From: Petrolisthes cinctipes
Taxonomy: Eukaryota > Arthropoda > Malacostraca > Decapoda > Porcellanidae
Length of the DNA stretch: 64,000 bases
Direction of reading: 5' to 3'
Assembly: GCA_033782935.1 (NCBI GenBank)
Contig: JAWQEG010000003.1
Span: forward strand, 880,501 to 944,500
Below the pieces are notes generated by a model that ran no database searches, had not been told where the DNA came from, and saw only the letters and a list, made by a program, of their open reading frames with translations. This document shows, in pieces, positions 1 through 9,950 of the stretch (its first letter is position 1; each line of letters opens with the position of its first letter). The translations under genes were made by a program, and so were the position numbers.

Positions 1-248
1 ATAGCTGTCTAATATCCAAAGGATAATATATATTCAGTAGTCTATCCCACTATGATGGTGAACAAAAGACAGTGCCTTTATTTAAAGGATATAATGTAAC
101 AGATATTCTAATTATATTTGTTTGTTATTACTTTTCAACTAATCACCTTCATTTTTCTTACCCTCTTCCCCCTCACCATCGCCTTAAATCATCACATTTC
201 TTCTCTCCTATATCCACGTACGTTAATGCAGTATGCACTTCTTTAAAC

Positions 249-678
249 CAGGGTTCTTCAAATTACGGGTCCCGAATTCCTCCAAACTGCGTCGCAGGCT
301 CACCAAAATAAATATATAAATAAAATAGAATAATAATGTTCGTGACAATAAAATTAATATGAAGTTCATACACGAATCTCCCTAACATATTTTTATAATC
401 GAATATTCATATATTTAATTATAAATAAAACAAAATAATTGCACAAATATTAGCCTTCTTGAATGAGTGTGTGAGAGAGAGAGGGAGGGGTAGGTGAGGC
501 AGTGTTTATAATTCGGGTTAGAATGCCTTTTAATCATAAATATTATGTTTCAGCGCCTGGCCCTGTATTTTCTTAGGTTGATAATTCTGATAATTTGTAA
601 AATATCTTTCTGTATGGCTCGCAAGAATGATGTCATAGTAAAAACTGGGTCACGACTGAAAAAGTTTGAAGAACCCTG
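249..678. mobile_element. Non-autonomous hAT-like transposon (MITE), about 430 bp
   Basis: The ends are inverted copies starting CAGGGTTCTTCAAA (positions 249-262, and the reverse complement at 665-678). The identical 8-mer CTTTAAAC flanks both ends (241-248 and 679-686). A CAGGG-type terminal repeat with an 8-bp target duplication is the signature of the hAT superfamily. The AT-rich interior contains a short GA-rich run and no transposase, so it would depend on an enzyme encoded elsewhere. The perfect duplication suggests a fairly recent insertion. Short open frames inside it (for example 545-757) look like chance reading through the element. Confidence 0.82.
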
Positions 679-887
679 CTTTAAACTGTTGGTGATTCGA
701 TACCGTTCACAGTGTATGCTTCATTCATTCCTCCTGACACACGTCTTCTCTACCTGATCATTCGTTACCCTCCAAAATAGCTCCGCCCACATTTCTCTCC
801 TCCTCTCCCACTAACATCCCCCCTCCCTCCACCTGCAACTGTTACCAGATCCGACCAGGCCCAAACCAAGTCGCTGGTAGAAGAAGT

Positions 888-1540
888 GTAGACCCTTGAT
901 CTGTCCGGAGCTGTACTTCATCTGGTAGAAATTTCCCTGGTTACTCCTGAACAATCTTTATATAATTGCCCTGTGTGGACTTAAAAATTCCCCAAAACAA
1001 AGAAATTTCACTGCATCTGTTGCCAGGTGCAGGGAAATTTCTCTGTTTTAGGGAATTTTGTAGTCGACACAGGGAAATTATATAAAGATGGTTCAAGAGT
1101 AAACAGGGAAATTTCTACCAGATGAAATACCAAAAAGAAAGACTGTCAATGTTCAAGAGAAGAGTAAACATGGAATTATTGATGCAAAAATGGAAATTCT
1201 GTTGTTGAAGTTGGGAAAATTTTGTGCCTCAGACCTGGCACCACTGGCTGTGGCTGTCACATGTAATTTATGAGTGGTGGGAGGATGATGATCGCAGCTG
1301 ACACTCATAATTTAATTACTTATGAGGTCTCAACTTGTTAGTGGGCTTCTTTGGTGGTTTATTAGAAGCCATGATGAATACTGTAGACTCCCACAACACT
1401 GAATTATATTCCGGGAGATTACTTTTTTTTTTTTTTTATTTGCATTGATACAGTATTTATGGGTAAAATTGGTGGGCCCAAAAAGTTCCGGGGGAGCGAA
1501 CATTCCGAGGTATAGACCTCCGGATTAAGGGACTTTACTG
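888..1540. mobile_element. Pogo/Tigger-like non-autonomous DNA element, copy 1
   Basis: The right end is a terminal repeat whose reverse complement reads CAGTAAAGTCCCTTAATCCG and abuts a TA. A degraded partner, GTAGACCCTTGATCTGTCCG, lies near 891-911. The interior (about 915-1400) matches the element at 59331-60110 closely, including a foldback segment around TTTCTACCAGATGAAATACC. On the minus strand near 1320-1375 is a start codon followed by a short Lys/Pro-rich peptide (MASNKPPKKPTNK). It resembles the N-terminus of the CENP-B-like fragment at 50922-51149, so this is probably a deletion derivative of a Tigger-type element. Superfamily assignment is inference. Confidence 0.6.
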
Positions 1541-1542
1541 TA

Positions 1543-2035
1543 CAGTACCTAGGCACTTAAATTTGGATTTGTTCTCGCCATCAACTCCTCATTCAAATAA
1601 AAGCAACCCCAGCTCTGTATGACTCCTGATTGCAGAGATAAAGAGGAGTAACTTTTAGCGTGAGAGCGGGGTGTTGTTTGCTCACAGGCTATCTGTTACA
1701 TGGCACAATACGTGGTGGAGAGATGGGTGGCAAGGCAGTGGGGGACACCGAATCGGATGCGCAAAATTTTTTTTTGGGAGCCTCATGTATGACAAAAGCC
1801 AGATGCACACTGAATGAGCCTCGCTGTCCTACTGATACAGTGAGGGCCATAGCCCGAATGCAAATAATTCCGCCCAATTAGCCAATTTTCATGTGAAATT
1901 GGTAATACATGTACTGGGAAACCCAGCCACCCGCCAGCCTGGTTCATCCAGGAGATCCCACCTCCCGGTCATCTATACACAGAGTGGGTACCAAGCCACC
2001 CGGGAGCGAGGGGTTAAATAACCATGGTGACATTA
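1543..2035. other. Unassigned intergenic stretch with one possible piggyBac-like end
   Basis: No gene is supported. On the minus strand TTAA (2014-2017) is followed by CCCCTCGCTCCCGGGTGG, which looks like the end of a TTAA-inserting piggyBac-like element. I could not find its partner end. Open frames here (1660-1881 on plus, 1689-1877 on minus) overlap each other and show no recognisable domain. Confidence 0.3.
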
Positions 2036-2115
2036 CACATACATACTTGCCTCACACCAACCACACTACCATAATAGAAACATTTTACCACATTCAGCAG
2101 CCTACCCTCTATAAT
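2036..2115 (-). pseudogene. LINE reverse transcriptase fragment (family D), distal half split by DIRS copy 1
   Basis: On the minus strand, directly beside the DIRS end, the frame reads EGRLLNVVKCFYYGSVVGVR. This is the segment expected to follow the RT piece that ends at 9609 on the other side of the DIRS element. In many arthropod LINEs the block 'EKAYDRV...ALWxVL' is followed by 'GGKLLxAVxSFYVDS'. Seen: two matching half-blocks on either side of the DIRS element. Inferred: one LINE interrupted by it. It breaks down beyond about 2036. Confidence 0.55.
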
Positions 2116-2372
2116 AGTGCATTTGTCGCGGCTTTCAGCCGCTTAAATTGTATTTATTGGTTATGGAACCAGCACAGCTGGATTGCTATAGAATACTCCC
2201 CTTCGCCAACCCAGGCCCCGTATAGGCATAATCTGGGCTAGAAGGGTCTATTTCGTGAAGATCATCAGAAGTAAATAAAAATTTAAATCTGGCGCTGTAC
2301 TGGTATGAGAGCCACCTGGTGGTGGCCTGTAGAGGTACTGACCCCGCTCTGGAGCAGCAACCGCTCGTCCAC
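2116..2372. repeat. 3' inverted terminal repeat of DIRS copy 1
   Basis: From about 2150 this region is the reverse complement of the other end of the element (9395-9608): both contain GGAACCAGCACAGCTGGATT and the block around GGGCTAGAAGGGTCTATT. The outer 35 bp (AGTGCATTTGTCGCGGC onward) is unique to this side. It reappears inverted in the internal complementary region. Confidence 0.85.
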
Positions 2373-2439
2373 TCAAATGAGAAGAAAGAGAATGCCTGCC
2401 ACATCGGGAGGCGGGTGGGACAGTAAAAGCTGTGCTGGT

Positions 2440-2515
2440 TCCACAACCAATAAATACAATGCCACGACAAATGCACTATTATTGGTAAAGTGGAACCAGC
2501 ACAGCTGGATTGCTA
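2440..2515. repeat. Internal complementary region (circle-junction template) of DIRS copy 1
   Basis: The stretch GACAAATGCACTATTATTGG followed by TAAAGTGGAACC is the reverse complement of the two element ends joined together: the right end finishes CCACTTTACCAATAAT and the left end starts AGTGCATTTGTC. In the accepted model for DIRS-1, this region templates joining of the cDNA ends into a circle. Equivalent sequences sit near 18800-18845, 34730-34780 and 51790-51840 in the other copies. Confidence 0.85.
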
Positions 2516-3104
2516 TGCTTGCGATGCGGTAGGTGGGTGGTGGTGAGGAGGCATTCACGCCCCTATGAAGAGCGGTAAGGAGAGCTTAGGCCTGGAGCGG
2601 ACACTCGTATAAAGCGTATTAGAGGTGAAACCATAGTAAAAACGCCTTCCCAGAGCTAGGGTGGTAGCTGCTTTGGAAGTGTTTTTACTCATATATAATT
2701 TATATAATTATATACAGTCAACTTTCTGTTATAAACCAGAAAGTGTTACAAGTAGTAAGTCTTTATAGTCAGACTCGAGGGGATAGGCAGGGGGTTCGAG
2801 GACCCCCCCCCACCCCACCCCTCTTTTGTTAAAGTCCTCCAAACCTAGGCTATGGCCTAAGTTTGGGTAATAATATCCCGAGAGGAGGAGAGAAACACCA
2901 AGATGTTCTAACCATGTGTTTATTGTATCAAGTCACCCATCATAGTAGTTATTTTTATATAATCCTCGGAAAATAAATACTAAAAAAATCCATAAAAATG
3001 TAGTTTTATTAAGCCCGCACCATATGTACAACATGAATGACATGGGGATGAGCGTGAGACTGTACAAAATGGAGATGACGTATGGGATGAACTGGTGACG
3101 GGAG

Positions 3105-4372
3105 TTAAGTCGCCCGACCTTTTCCCTTCGGGCGCCCCCTCCCCCTTTTCTGTCTCCCACGGGGACCCTGTGAAAAGGTGGGTGGAGTCACCATCGCCAC
3201 ACTGGGGGTGGGGGAGAGCGAGTGGAACAGATACCTCGTCCTGAAGGAGGAGGTGGATGTCCAGCCCCCCAGATCCCGTACCCGCTCCACCGAGTGAGTC
3301 CTGAGAAAGGCGAGGGAGGCGGCCACGCTCCGAACGCTGTGTGCCTTGGGAACGTGTCCGGGATCCCCGTTCTCGATCACTCGGCAGAGAAGGCGAGCGA
3401 TGGACCTGGGGAAGAGAGGCTTACCAGACCTGGAGTTGTAGAAGAGGTGGTCCGGGGAAGCCTCCCTCGTAGCCTCCACATAAGCTGTGAAGGCGTGGAC
3501 TGGACAGAGTGGGTGGAAACTTCCATCCCTCAGGAAGGAGGGTACTGCGAGAGGGCCAATCCTGTCGTCAGCCTCCTCGTTCTTAGCTAGGAAAGTAGGA
3601 GAGGGGGAGACAAAGAGGTAAGGTTAGGACTTATAGAGGAGAAGGCTGGATGACGGGTCAGGGCTGCCAACTGAGAGGCCCTGTACCCTGTAGCTAAGGC
3701 GAGCAGGAAGAGAGCTTTCTGGAGGAGGTGGCATACTTCCAGAGGGACCCCCTCGAAGGTCAGGTAAGTAAGGACGCGGTGAAGGGACCAGGAAGGCGTC
3801 TTGGCCCAGTGAGGTGCGGTCCCCGCCCGAATCTCCATCCTCAGCAGAGAGAGGGGCCTCTCTGACACTTTAATATTAAAACCTAGGAGGAGGGGTTCAG
3901 ACAGGGCTGCGTGATGCGCAAGCACCGTCGCCGGGTCCCTGTTGGTGGAATCGGCGAGCCACGTGAGGAATTCCAGGACCGTGTCCTCCGAGATGACCAT
4001 GGAGGGATGTCGTCGCAGGAAGTCCTGGAATCTTTTCCAGCACGATTCATACTGCCGCACCGATGACTGGCGATGAGTCCTCAGCATCTTGCCCACTGTT
4101 CCCTCAGTGAACCGTTCGCTAAGGACTCCCCATAGAAACTCCAAGCGTGTAGTTTCAGTGATACTTGGAGTGGTGCGGACAGAGTGCTGGAGAAGCACGC
4201 CGATCCCAAGTGAAGAGGATGAGGGCACCACCGAGACAGTTCTCTGAACCACGGTTGCGCTGGCCAGAGGGGGGCTATGAGGAGTACCCTCCCTCTGAAT
4301 GCGCGCAGCTTGAGGATCGCCTGCAGGAGGACTGACGTTGCTGGGGGTGGGAAAAGATAGAGGTACCCCCAC
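3105..4372 (-). pseudogene. Tyrosine recombinase of DIRS copy 1 (frameshifted)
   Basis: This integrase would insert the circular DNA intermediate. The N-terminal part (3587-4372) has a SAM-like region (QYESCWKRFQDFLRRHPS) and the first catalytic Arg in ATGYRASQLAAL. The C-terminal part (3105-3590) has the HSVR box (His-x-x-Arg), the Trp of DLGGW and the catalytic Tyr of RTRYL, so the R-H-R-W-Y set is complete. The two parts are in different frames, joined near 3590 (a one- or two-base lesion in a homopolymer-rich spot), so the protein would be truncated. Its first about 290 nt overlap the end of the RT polyprotein in another frame. The tail is basic (RGRQKRGRGRPKGKG). Confidence 0.85.
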
Positions 4373-5960
4373 CTGTTCCAGTCCTCCGTGAAGGCGTCCG
4401 GGCCTCCCGCCTCTATCCTGGTTGAGAAGGTCAGGAATAGAGGAAGTTGGGCCGTGGATGGGGAGGCGAAAAGGTCCACCTCCGGTGTCCCGTAGCGAAG
4501 GCAGAGTGACTCAAACACAGGGGGACGCAGTTGCCACTCGACTGACGTCCCCCTGAACCTGGATAGTGCGTCCGCCCAATCGTTCTCCCGCCCTGGCACA
4601 TAGCGGGGCGAGAGGTGAATCGCTCTCTTGGCCACTATCGAGAAAATCTGTTCTGACAGGGACAGGAGAATTTCCGACCGTGAAGTGCCTTGTCTCTGCA
4701 GGCACTGCACGGCCGCAACATTGTCCATATCGAAGCGGACGCCTATCCTGGAGAACTGGGGGTGTCTGTTGAGCCACTCCCTTGCTACCATCAACTCCCG
4801 GGCATTGATGTGTAGTTGCCTCTCCTCTTCCTTCCATCCCCCACACCGTTGATGTCCCAGGCAAGACTGGTATCCCCAGCCTACGTCCGATGCATCTGAC
4901 GCCACCGTGATCCCCGGGGAAGAAAATACCCAGGGAACTCGCTGACGCAGGGCACCGGGACGTAGCCAGGGGCGAAGGAGACGGTGCAGTGTCTGGGAAA
5001 CTTGCCTGGGAAGGTCCCTGTGTGCGGGGGATAGGTGGAGGTTTAATTCCCGTGCCAGTCTCCTGTGCTTCAGTCGTCCCAGGGGCATTGCGGGGGCCGC
5101 GAAGTTTAGGGACCCGAGCAATGACTCCCACTGGCGGCGAGAGAAAGTACGGGAAAAGTAAGCCTGGCGGACGTGGCGGAGGGTCCGTCGGGCGTTGTCT
5201 GGAGCGAGCGAGAGGGTGGCCGAAACAGAGTCCCACTCTATTTCCAGCCAACACAGTTTGCAAGTAGGGGTGAGAGAGGACTTGGGGATGTTCAACAGGA
5301 ACCCCATTTCCTCTAGCACCCCCCTTGCTACCCTGACGTTGTTTGCTACCTGCTCCTTGGAGGGAGCGTGAAGTAACCAATCGTACAGGTACATGAGGGT
5401 GGGGACACCCGCCTCCGCCAGACGGGATGCCACGACCCTCACAAGCTTTGTGAAGACCCGAGGAGCTAAAGAGAGACCGAAAGGGAGCCTGGTACTCTGA
5501 AACGTCTTGGTCCCCACCTGGAATGCCAGAAATAGCCAAAACCGGGGGTTGATCGGGACGTGCCAGTACATATCCTGGAGGTTCAGGGATGCTAACCAGT
5601 CCCCCTTTCGAAGAACTGTGTGGACCTGAGCAACCGAAACCATCTTGAAATGTAAAGGTTTCAAGAACTTGTTTAGGTTGCTCAGGTCCATTACCAATCT
5701 CATTTTTCCCGGGTCCTTTTTGGGGACCGTGAATAAGAAAGACCCTCCCCGTCTCCCACTCCACTACCCCTTTTTCCCGCATTTCTCTCACATGCGGGAC
5801 GACCGAAGGTGACATTCTGGCTGAGGCAGGAGGTAGACGTAGCTGCTGTAATGGAAAGTGACAGGTGTCAGTGGGGTACACAGGTAATCCTAGCCTGGAC
5901 CCGAGGGAACCGGGGAGGGGGGAGGGGGACATTTAGTGAGGGAGAGATTTTGACCGTAAC
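4081..5960 (-). pseudogene. RT-RNase H polyprotein of DIRS copy 1
   Basis: The domains in order are reverse transcriptase (from FLKPLHFKMVSVAQV, through LPFGLSLAPRVF, to the catalytic YxDD box), RNase H (SDASDVGWGYQS with Asp, INARELM with Glu, DMDNVAAVQ with Asp, NDWADALSRF with Asp) and a C-terminal domain with PEVDLFAS, EDWNRWGYLYLFPP and LIAPLWPAQPWF. That last domain is typical of DIRS polyproteins and has been described as a DAM-like methyltransferase region. Two lesions are visible. The RT box reads YLYD where copies 2, 3 and 4 read YLDD, so a catalytic Asp is lost. About 8 nt are missing near 5730 relative to copy 4, shifting the frame between the N-terminal extension (to about 5960) and the main RT frame. 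Confidence 0.88.
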
Positions 5961-6166
5961 AGGATACCTGATTTTGACCCTAATGGGAAACCAAGGTGGG
6001 GAGGTTATGTCATATGTCAGAAATGTCAAAACAAGGAGGGTGAGAACAGTTACTCACCGGGACTGAAATCCAGGGCCAAGACAGGCCCTGGCGAACCACC
6101 CTTGCCGCCCAACCATGGGACGGCCAGGCTGCTGACCACCCTGTGAGGCACCCCCGGACGGGAACC

Positions 6167-6386
6167 TCAAGTGGAGCGGTCCTTCTGGGAGGGGTGGGAG
6201 AAGGAGGGCTTGTACCTGGGATAGGGCTTGGAGCCCTGCCCTCTCCCACAAAACAGCTGCTGGCCCCTGTGGTGGAACCTGGGGTGCTGCTGTGGAGGGG
6301 TGGGGTATGAGCTCCTGGGTTGTCTCAAAGGCCGGGAGGGCCTTCGAGGCTGGAAAGTTGGTCTGGCTGGCTGTGGGGCATGTGGC
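6167..6386 (-). pseudogene. gag exon 3 of DIRS copy 1
   Basis: A Pro/Arg/Gln-rich, basic C-terminal segment (PHAPQPARPTFQPRRPS, later SFSHPSQKDRST) ends in TGA at 6167-6169. It is preceded by a good splice acceptor, CTGTTTGTCCGTAG, with the exon beginning at 6386. Joined to the AA left at the end of exon 2 it gives a Lys codon and keeps the frame. The same acceptor occurs in copies 2, 3 and 4. Confidence 0.6.
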
Positions 6387-6491
6387 CTACGGACAAACAG
6401 ACTGGTTAGGAGCAGACCCACGAATTCCCCTTTATCTCCCAATACATGTAAACACTCCTCAAAGTAAATGACTCAGCAGAATGGAACTTAC

Positions 6492-6752
6492 TTGGAGGTG
6501 TAAGGTTTTGGGAGGTTGATAACCGCCGGGAGGGAAGAGAAGACCACATCCATTGCTGCCTGGTCGAACAGCGCAGGGGATAGTGGAACAGCACGCATCA
6601 CGCCCCTCTGCGCCATTTCAGGAGTGGATTTGGCGGCCGCCTAGTGGGTCGCCAGTCTAGCCTCGGCGAAATTCCTCGCCGCCTCCCGAAGGTTGTGTGT
6701 CGTCATGGCCCCGACACCTTCCAAAACGGTGACCATGGACATGAGAGTTTCA
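6492..6752 (-). pseudogene. gag exon 2 of DIRS copy 1
   Basis: This is a 261-nt exon read from 6752 to 6492. It starts after the acceptor CCCCTACAG and ends at the donor AA|GTAAGT. The peptide contains LEGVGAMTTHNLREAAR and later DSVFSSLPAVINLPK, both conserved in copies 2 and 4. An in-frame TAG interrupts it near 6640. Exon length (261 nt) is the same in copy 4. Spliced coding is inference from frame and splice-site conservation. Confidence 0.55.
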
Positions 6753-6871
6753 CTGTAGGGGTTAAACAAGAAAACCGAGCGAACCCGAGGTTAGAGACTC
6801 GAGAGGTTAACTGAGAGTCCCCTTACCCCGTATCCCACAAAATAACAACAAAGAGAAGTAACGGTACTCAC

Positions 6872-8571
6872 GCTAGCTGTAAGCCTGACATCTCGTGGAA
6901 GGTGGTGGTCAGTGCACTGACACAGTCCCGTAGGAGGGAAACAGCCGCACAGGTGGAGATGATGTGGGACAGCTCCAACCGGGCGGCTGTTTCCGCCTGT
7001 CTCAGCTTACCCTCGGGCTCCTTCAGCTGGTAGGGGACCGGTGGCTCCTTCTCCGTCTTCCACAGGCATTCCCTCAAACCCGGCGGGGCACGGGAAGGAG
7101 GGAGGATGACGGGGAAAGACGGAGGAGGTGGTTTCTTGGAGGCAGTGGGCTTCTGGTGGTCCAGGGACTTAAGGAGAAGGGAAGGGATGTTCAAGTCCCC
7201 GTCGCCCTTATCCCCTGGGAAGTAAGCGTCCTAGGACAGGAAGATTGCCGTGTTCCCGGACGACTGGTCAACCTTCCAGGCCTGGGAAAGCTGTAACTGA
7301 CTGTACTCCACCAAGAAGCTTATCGCGTCCAAGGTAGCTGCAGAGGAGACCTTCGACGACGTGGGTACTGGGGCGGAGATTTGGCGCACCTTATAAAAGG
7401 GCACCGCGTCGTCCTTCTCGTCTGCTCCCCACTTCACCAGGACGTCATTCCTCCTTACCCAAACGTCTGGTTGAGAGGGGTCAGGAGACCACGCAACCAG
7501 TCTGCCTTTCTCTGAAGAATGAGTCCAGGATGGAGGAAGGAAGGCCCAAGAGTAGGGAAGGTACCCGTCGTCCAAAGAAGGTGGCGACGGGGAAGGAGGA
7601 GAAGAGGTAGCCAGCTCCTCCGCCAGGATACCGGTTGGGGACTCGAGCCCCGGAGAAATTGGAGGAACGGGAACGGCTCCAAAATCCCCGGGGGGACTCG
7701 AGTCCCCGGCCGGCGACGAGGCAGGGAGGGGGAGAGGAAGGGCGGGTTCAGGAATGGGTACCGCTGCCGCTACCGGAGGCAGGACAGCGGGACCAGAAGG
7801 CGATTAAGCAGGAAGGGCATTAGGTACGAGACTGCGGACAATCCGCGCAATCTTCCTCGACGAAGGGCTCTCCTCCCTCCGCTTACCCTTGCGGGACTTG
7901 CGGACAGGAGAGGGTGAGTCCTCCGACGAGGACGACGAGGAGGAGGAAGAAGACGACGACGAGGAGGAAGGAGAACGACGGAGAGTCCGGGTCTTTTTGG
8001 CATGGCGGGACCTTTTCACAGAGCGCTTGCGCCCCCGAAAGCAGCCCGAAGAGCCAGCTCTTGGGGGCGACGAAGCGGTAGGATCCTCGCTGGGCCCTTG
8101 TACCGGTGAGGTATGTTGGGTGGCCAGCGCGACGGACTCGCTCGCTTCCTGGGGCGTGAAGCCCCGGAAAGGAGTCGTAATTCCGTCTAGGGATGGCGAC
8201 GTACCTTCTCGGGTCGCCAGAGGTTCTATCCCCTGAGACACCGAGAGGCACGTCGAAGGGAACCGGGTCCTGGATAACCCCAGTTCGGTCCCAAACACAG
8301 GGTCCGCCCACGTCAAGGAAGAACCGTTTCGCTTGTGTGCCATTCTCCTAGCCCTAGTCCAAGCGGTACAAAGAGAGGCAAGGGCAGGGAGTTTGGGGCG
8401 GGCAGAGGCGGGAGTCTCCCGACACAACTCGGCTCAGGGGCGGCACACACCACACGCCAAAGGGTCGTAACCATTGGGCGTGAAGCAGGGTGCGTGAGGC
8501 AAACAATGCTGGTGGCCGTCAGGGGACACCCGCACAGTACACCCCGTAAAGGCACATAAGGTACGAGTAGA
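6872..8571 (-). pseudogene. gag exon 1 of DIRS copy 1 (stops and frameshifts)
   Basis: This is the main body of the putative nucleocapsid-like protein. A Cys/His-rich N-terminal part (CTVRVSPDGH, then CFTPNGYDPLACGVC) is followed by a long Ser/Arg/acidic low-complexity region (runs of Ser, then EDSPSPVRKSRKGK) and a conserved C-terminal block (LPYSWAFLPPSWTH, later LRECLWKTEKEPPVPYQL). It ends at the donor GC|GTGAGT (exon end 6872). The acceptor CTCCCTCAG at 8572 suggests a further leader exon. Defects: TGA replaces the Trp of CRPWAEL near 8434, and there is at least one frameshift between about 7200 and 7900. No start codon is convincing. Confidence 0.65.
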
Positions 8572-9394
8572 CTGAGGGAGAAAAAAACACACAAAGGGGT
8601 TAACACGTGAATCCACGCGTACACAGCACAAAATACACGAGAAACCACATAAAAATAAAAAAGGTGGAAGGGTAGCGAGGGCAGCAAGCCCCCCAGCTAC
8701 CGGGAGAAAACCCCCACCAAACAAACCCCCACACGCACTACCCGGGGAAAAAACCCCGTAAGCCAAAAAAAAAACCCTCCCATGGGCCGGGGAAAACCCT
8801 GGCCCGCAGCCCCCGAAAAAGGAGAGGCACAGACATCCTGATGGGCATACCCCAGGGAAACACACACACTGGGGAAAAAACACAGTAAACATGCAGGGAG
8901 GCAGGAGCGAGGACGTGGGCACAATCCTCGCCACCTGCAACACTACGTAACACTACAAACACTCGGGGAAGGAGCACTAAGGGGGCTAAAAGAGCCCCCC
9001 ACAAGCACCACGTGGGGAGGCAAGGGTCCCACATGGGGGAGAACACACACGCTGAAAGGCAACAAAACCCCAAGGAAAACACTAACCGAAGTGTACTAGT
9101 GGCAGGGTGGAAGGAAGGTAGGGTAGGGAAGGGGAAAAACCCCAAAAAAAGGGGCCCCACAACAGACCCCAAGGGGAGGGACGTAACGAACCCAGCCCCC
9201 AGGGAAAGAAAAACAGATCCCCACACTAAAAACCCTTACGCACAAAATACACACACACACACACACATCTGCAAAGCAGGCAAGCCACTAGAACACAGTA
9301 GAAACGATAGCAGGAACACGTGAACACAATACCATAGCGAAGCAGCGAGGAGCGTAGATGTTGACCAGTACGTGTTCCGCGAAAGAGTGGACGA
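8572..9394 (-). other. 5' leader of DIRS copy 1
   Basis: A GC-rich, C/A-homopolymer-rich leader between the 5' inverted repeat and gag. It has many short open frames on both strands but none conserved between DIRS copies. It contains a (CA)n run near 9245-9268. A promoter is expected in or near the terminal repeat of such elements, but I cannot point to a core motif. Confidence 0.5.
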
Positions 9395-9608
9395 GCGGCC
9401 GCTGCTCCAGAGCGGGGTCAGTACCTCTACAGGCCACCACCAGGTGGCTCCCATATCAGTACAGCGCCAGATTTGAATTTTTATTTACTTCTGATGATCT
9501 TCACGGAATAGACCCTTCTAGCCCAGATTATGCCTATACGGGGCCTGGGCTAGAGAAGGGGAGTATTCTATAGCAATCCAGCTGTGCTGGTTCCACTTTA
9601 CCAATAAT
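9395..9608. repeat. 5' inverted terminal repeat of DIRS copy 1
   Basis: This is the reverse complement of 2150-2372. It ends in CCACTTTACCAATAAT, the sequence that the internal complementary region carries joined to the other end. Confidence 0.85.
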
Positions 9609-9837
9609 ATACATTTGCAGAACTTCCCATAAGCCTTCTCTTTTCACTCTAGCATAAGCTTTCTCTATATTCATGAATGCCAAAAACATTTTACTATATT
9701 TCTCACAGACTTTCTCCAAATGCCCAACAGTAAATACCTGATCAATACATCCTCCGTTACCACGAAAATCTCCCAGTTTATCACTCACATACTCCTCTGA
9801 TCTTTCTCTCACCCTTTCAATAACTATTCTACTATAT
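9609..9837 (-). pseudogene. LINE reverse transcriptase fragment (family D), proximal half
   Basis: Minus-strand frame with GGCIDQVFTVGHLEKVCEKY followed by FLAFMNIEKAYARVKREGLW: RT blocks of an arthropod non-LTR element (the usual consensus is 'FMDLEKAYDRV'). It runs straight into the DIRS end at 9608 and resumes at 2115, so it is the target of DIRS copy 1. The other side is cut by the DIRS end fragment at 9838. Confidence 0.65.
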
Positions 9838-9950
9838 ATTATTGGTAAAGTGGAACCAGCACAGCTGGATTGCTATAGAATACTCCCCTTCTCCAGCCCA
9901 GGCCCCGTATAGGCATATTCTGGGCTAAAAGGGTCTATTCCGTGACGATC
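9838..9950 (+). mobile_element. Solo DIRS terminal fragment
   Basis: ATTATTGGTAAAGTGGAACC through ATTCCGTGACGATCA matches the DIRS terminal repeat for about 113 bp and then stops abruptly. The orientation is opposite to the nearby 5' end of copy 1. It lies between two LINE fragments of different families. It is probably a broken insertion or a recombination remnant. Confidence 0.75.

Larger units (their letters stand above)
2116..9608 (-). mobile_element. DIRS-like tyrosine-recombinase retrotransposon, copy 1 (full length, damaged)
   Basis: This is a complete DIRS-type element of about 7.5 kb, read on the minus strand from 9608 to 2116. In order: 5' inverted terminal repeat (about 9395-9608), leader, three gag exons, RT-RNase H polyprotein, tyrosine recombinase, internal complementary region, and 3' inverted terminal repeat. 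It has no long direct LTRs and no target duplication, as expected for DIRS elements, which integrate as circles using a tyrosine recombinase. The body is GC-rich compared with the AT-rich surroundings. It is closest to copy 4: both share the same stop in gag and near-identical ends. It sits inside a LINE (pieces at 2036-2115 and 9609-9837). Confidence 0.9.

Noticed and set aside
545..757. 70-codon hydrophobic frame that might be a leader exon of the thioesterase
   Set aside because: It crosses the right end of the hAT MITE and its target duplication, so it is transposon sequence.
4511..5932. 473-codon minus-strand open frame overlapping the RT of DIRS copy 1
   Set aside because: Only its first part (to about 5740) is the true polyprotein frame. 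After the frameshift it is a shadow of the RT frame, rich in Pro/Gly/Arg and without domains.
7804..8427. Ser-run protein as a host gene
   Set aside because: The same segment occurs in all four DIRS copies at the same place; it is the gag Ser/Arg region.
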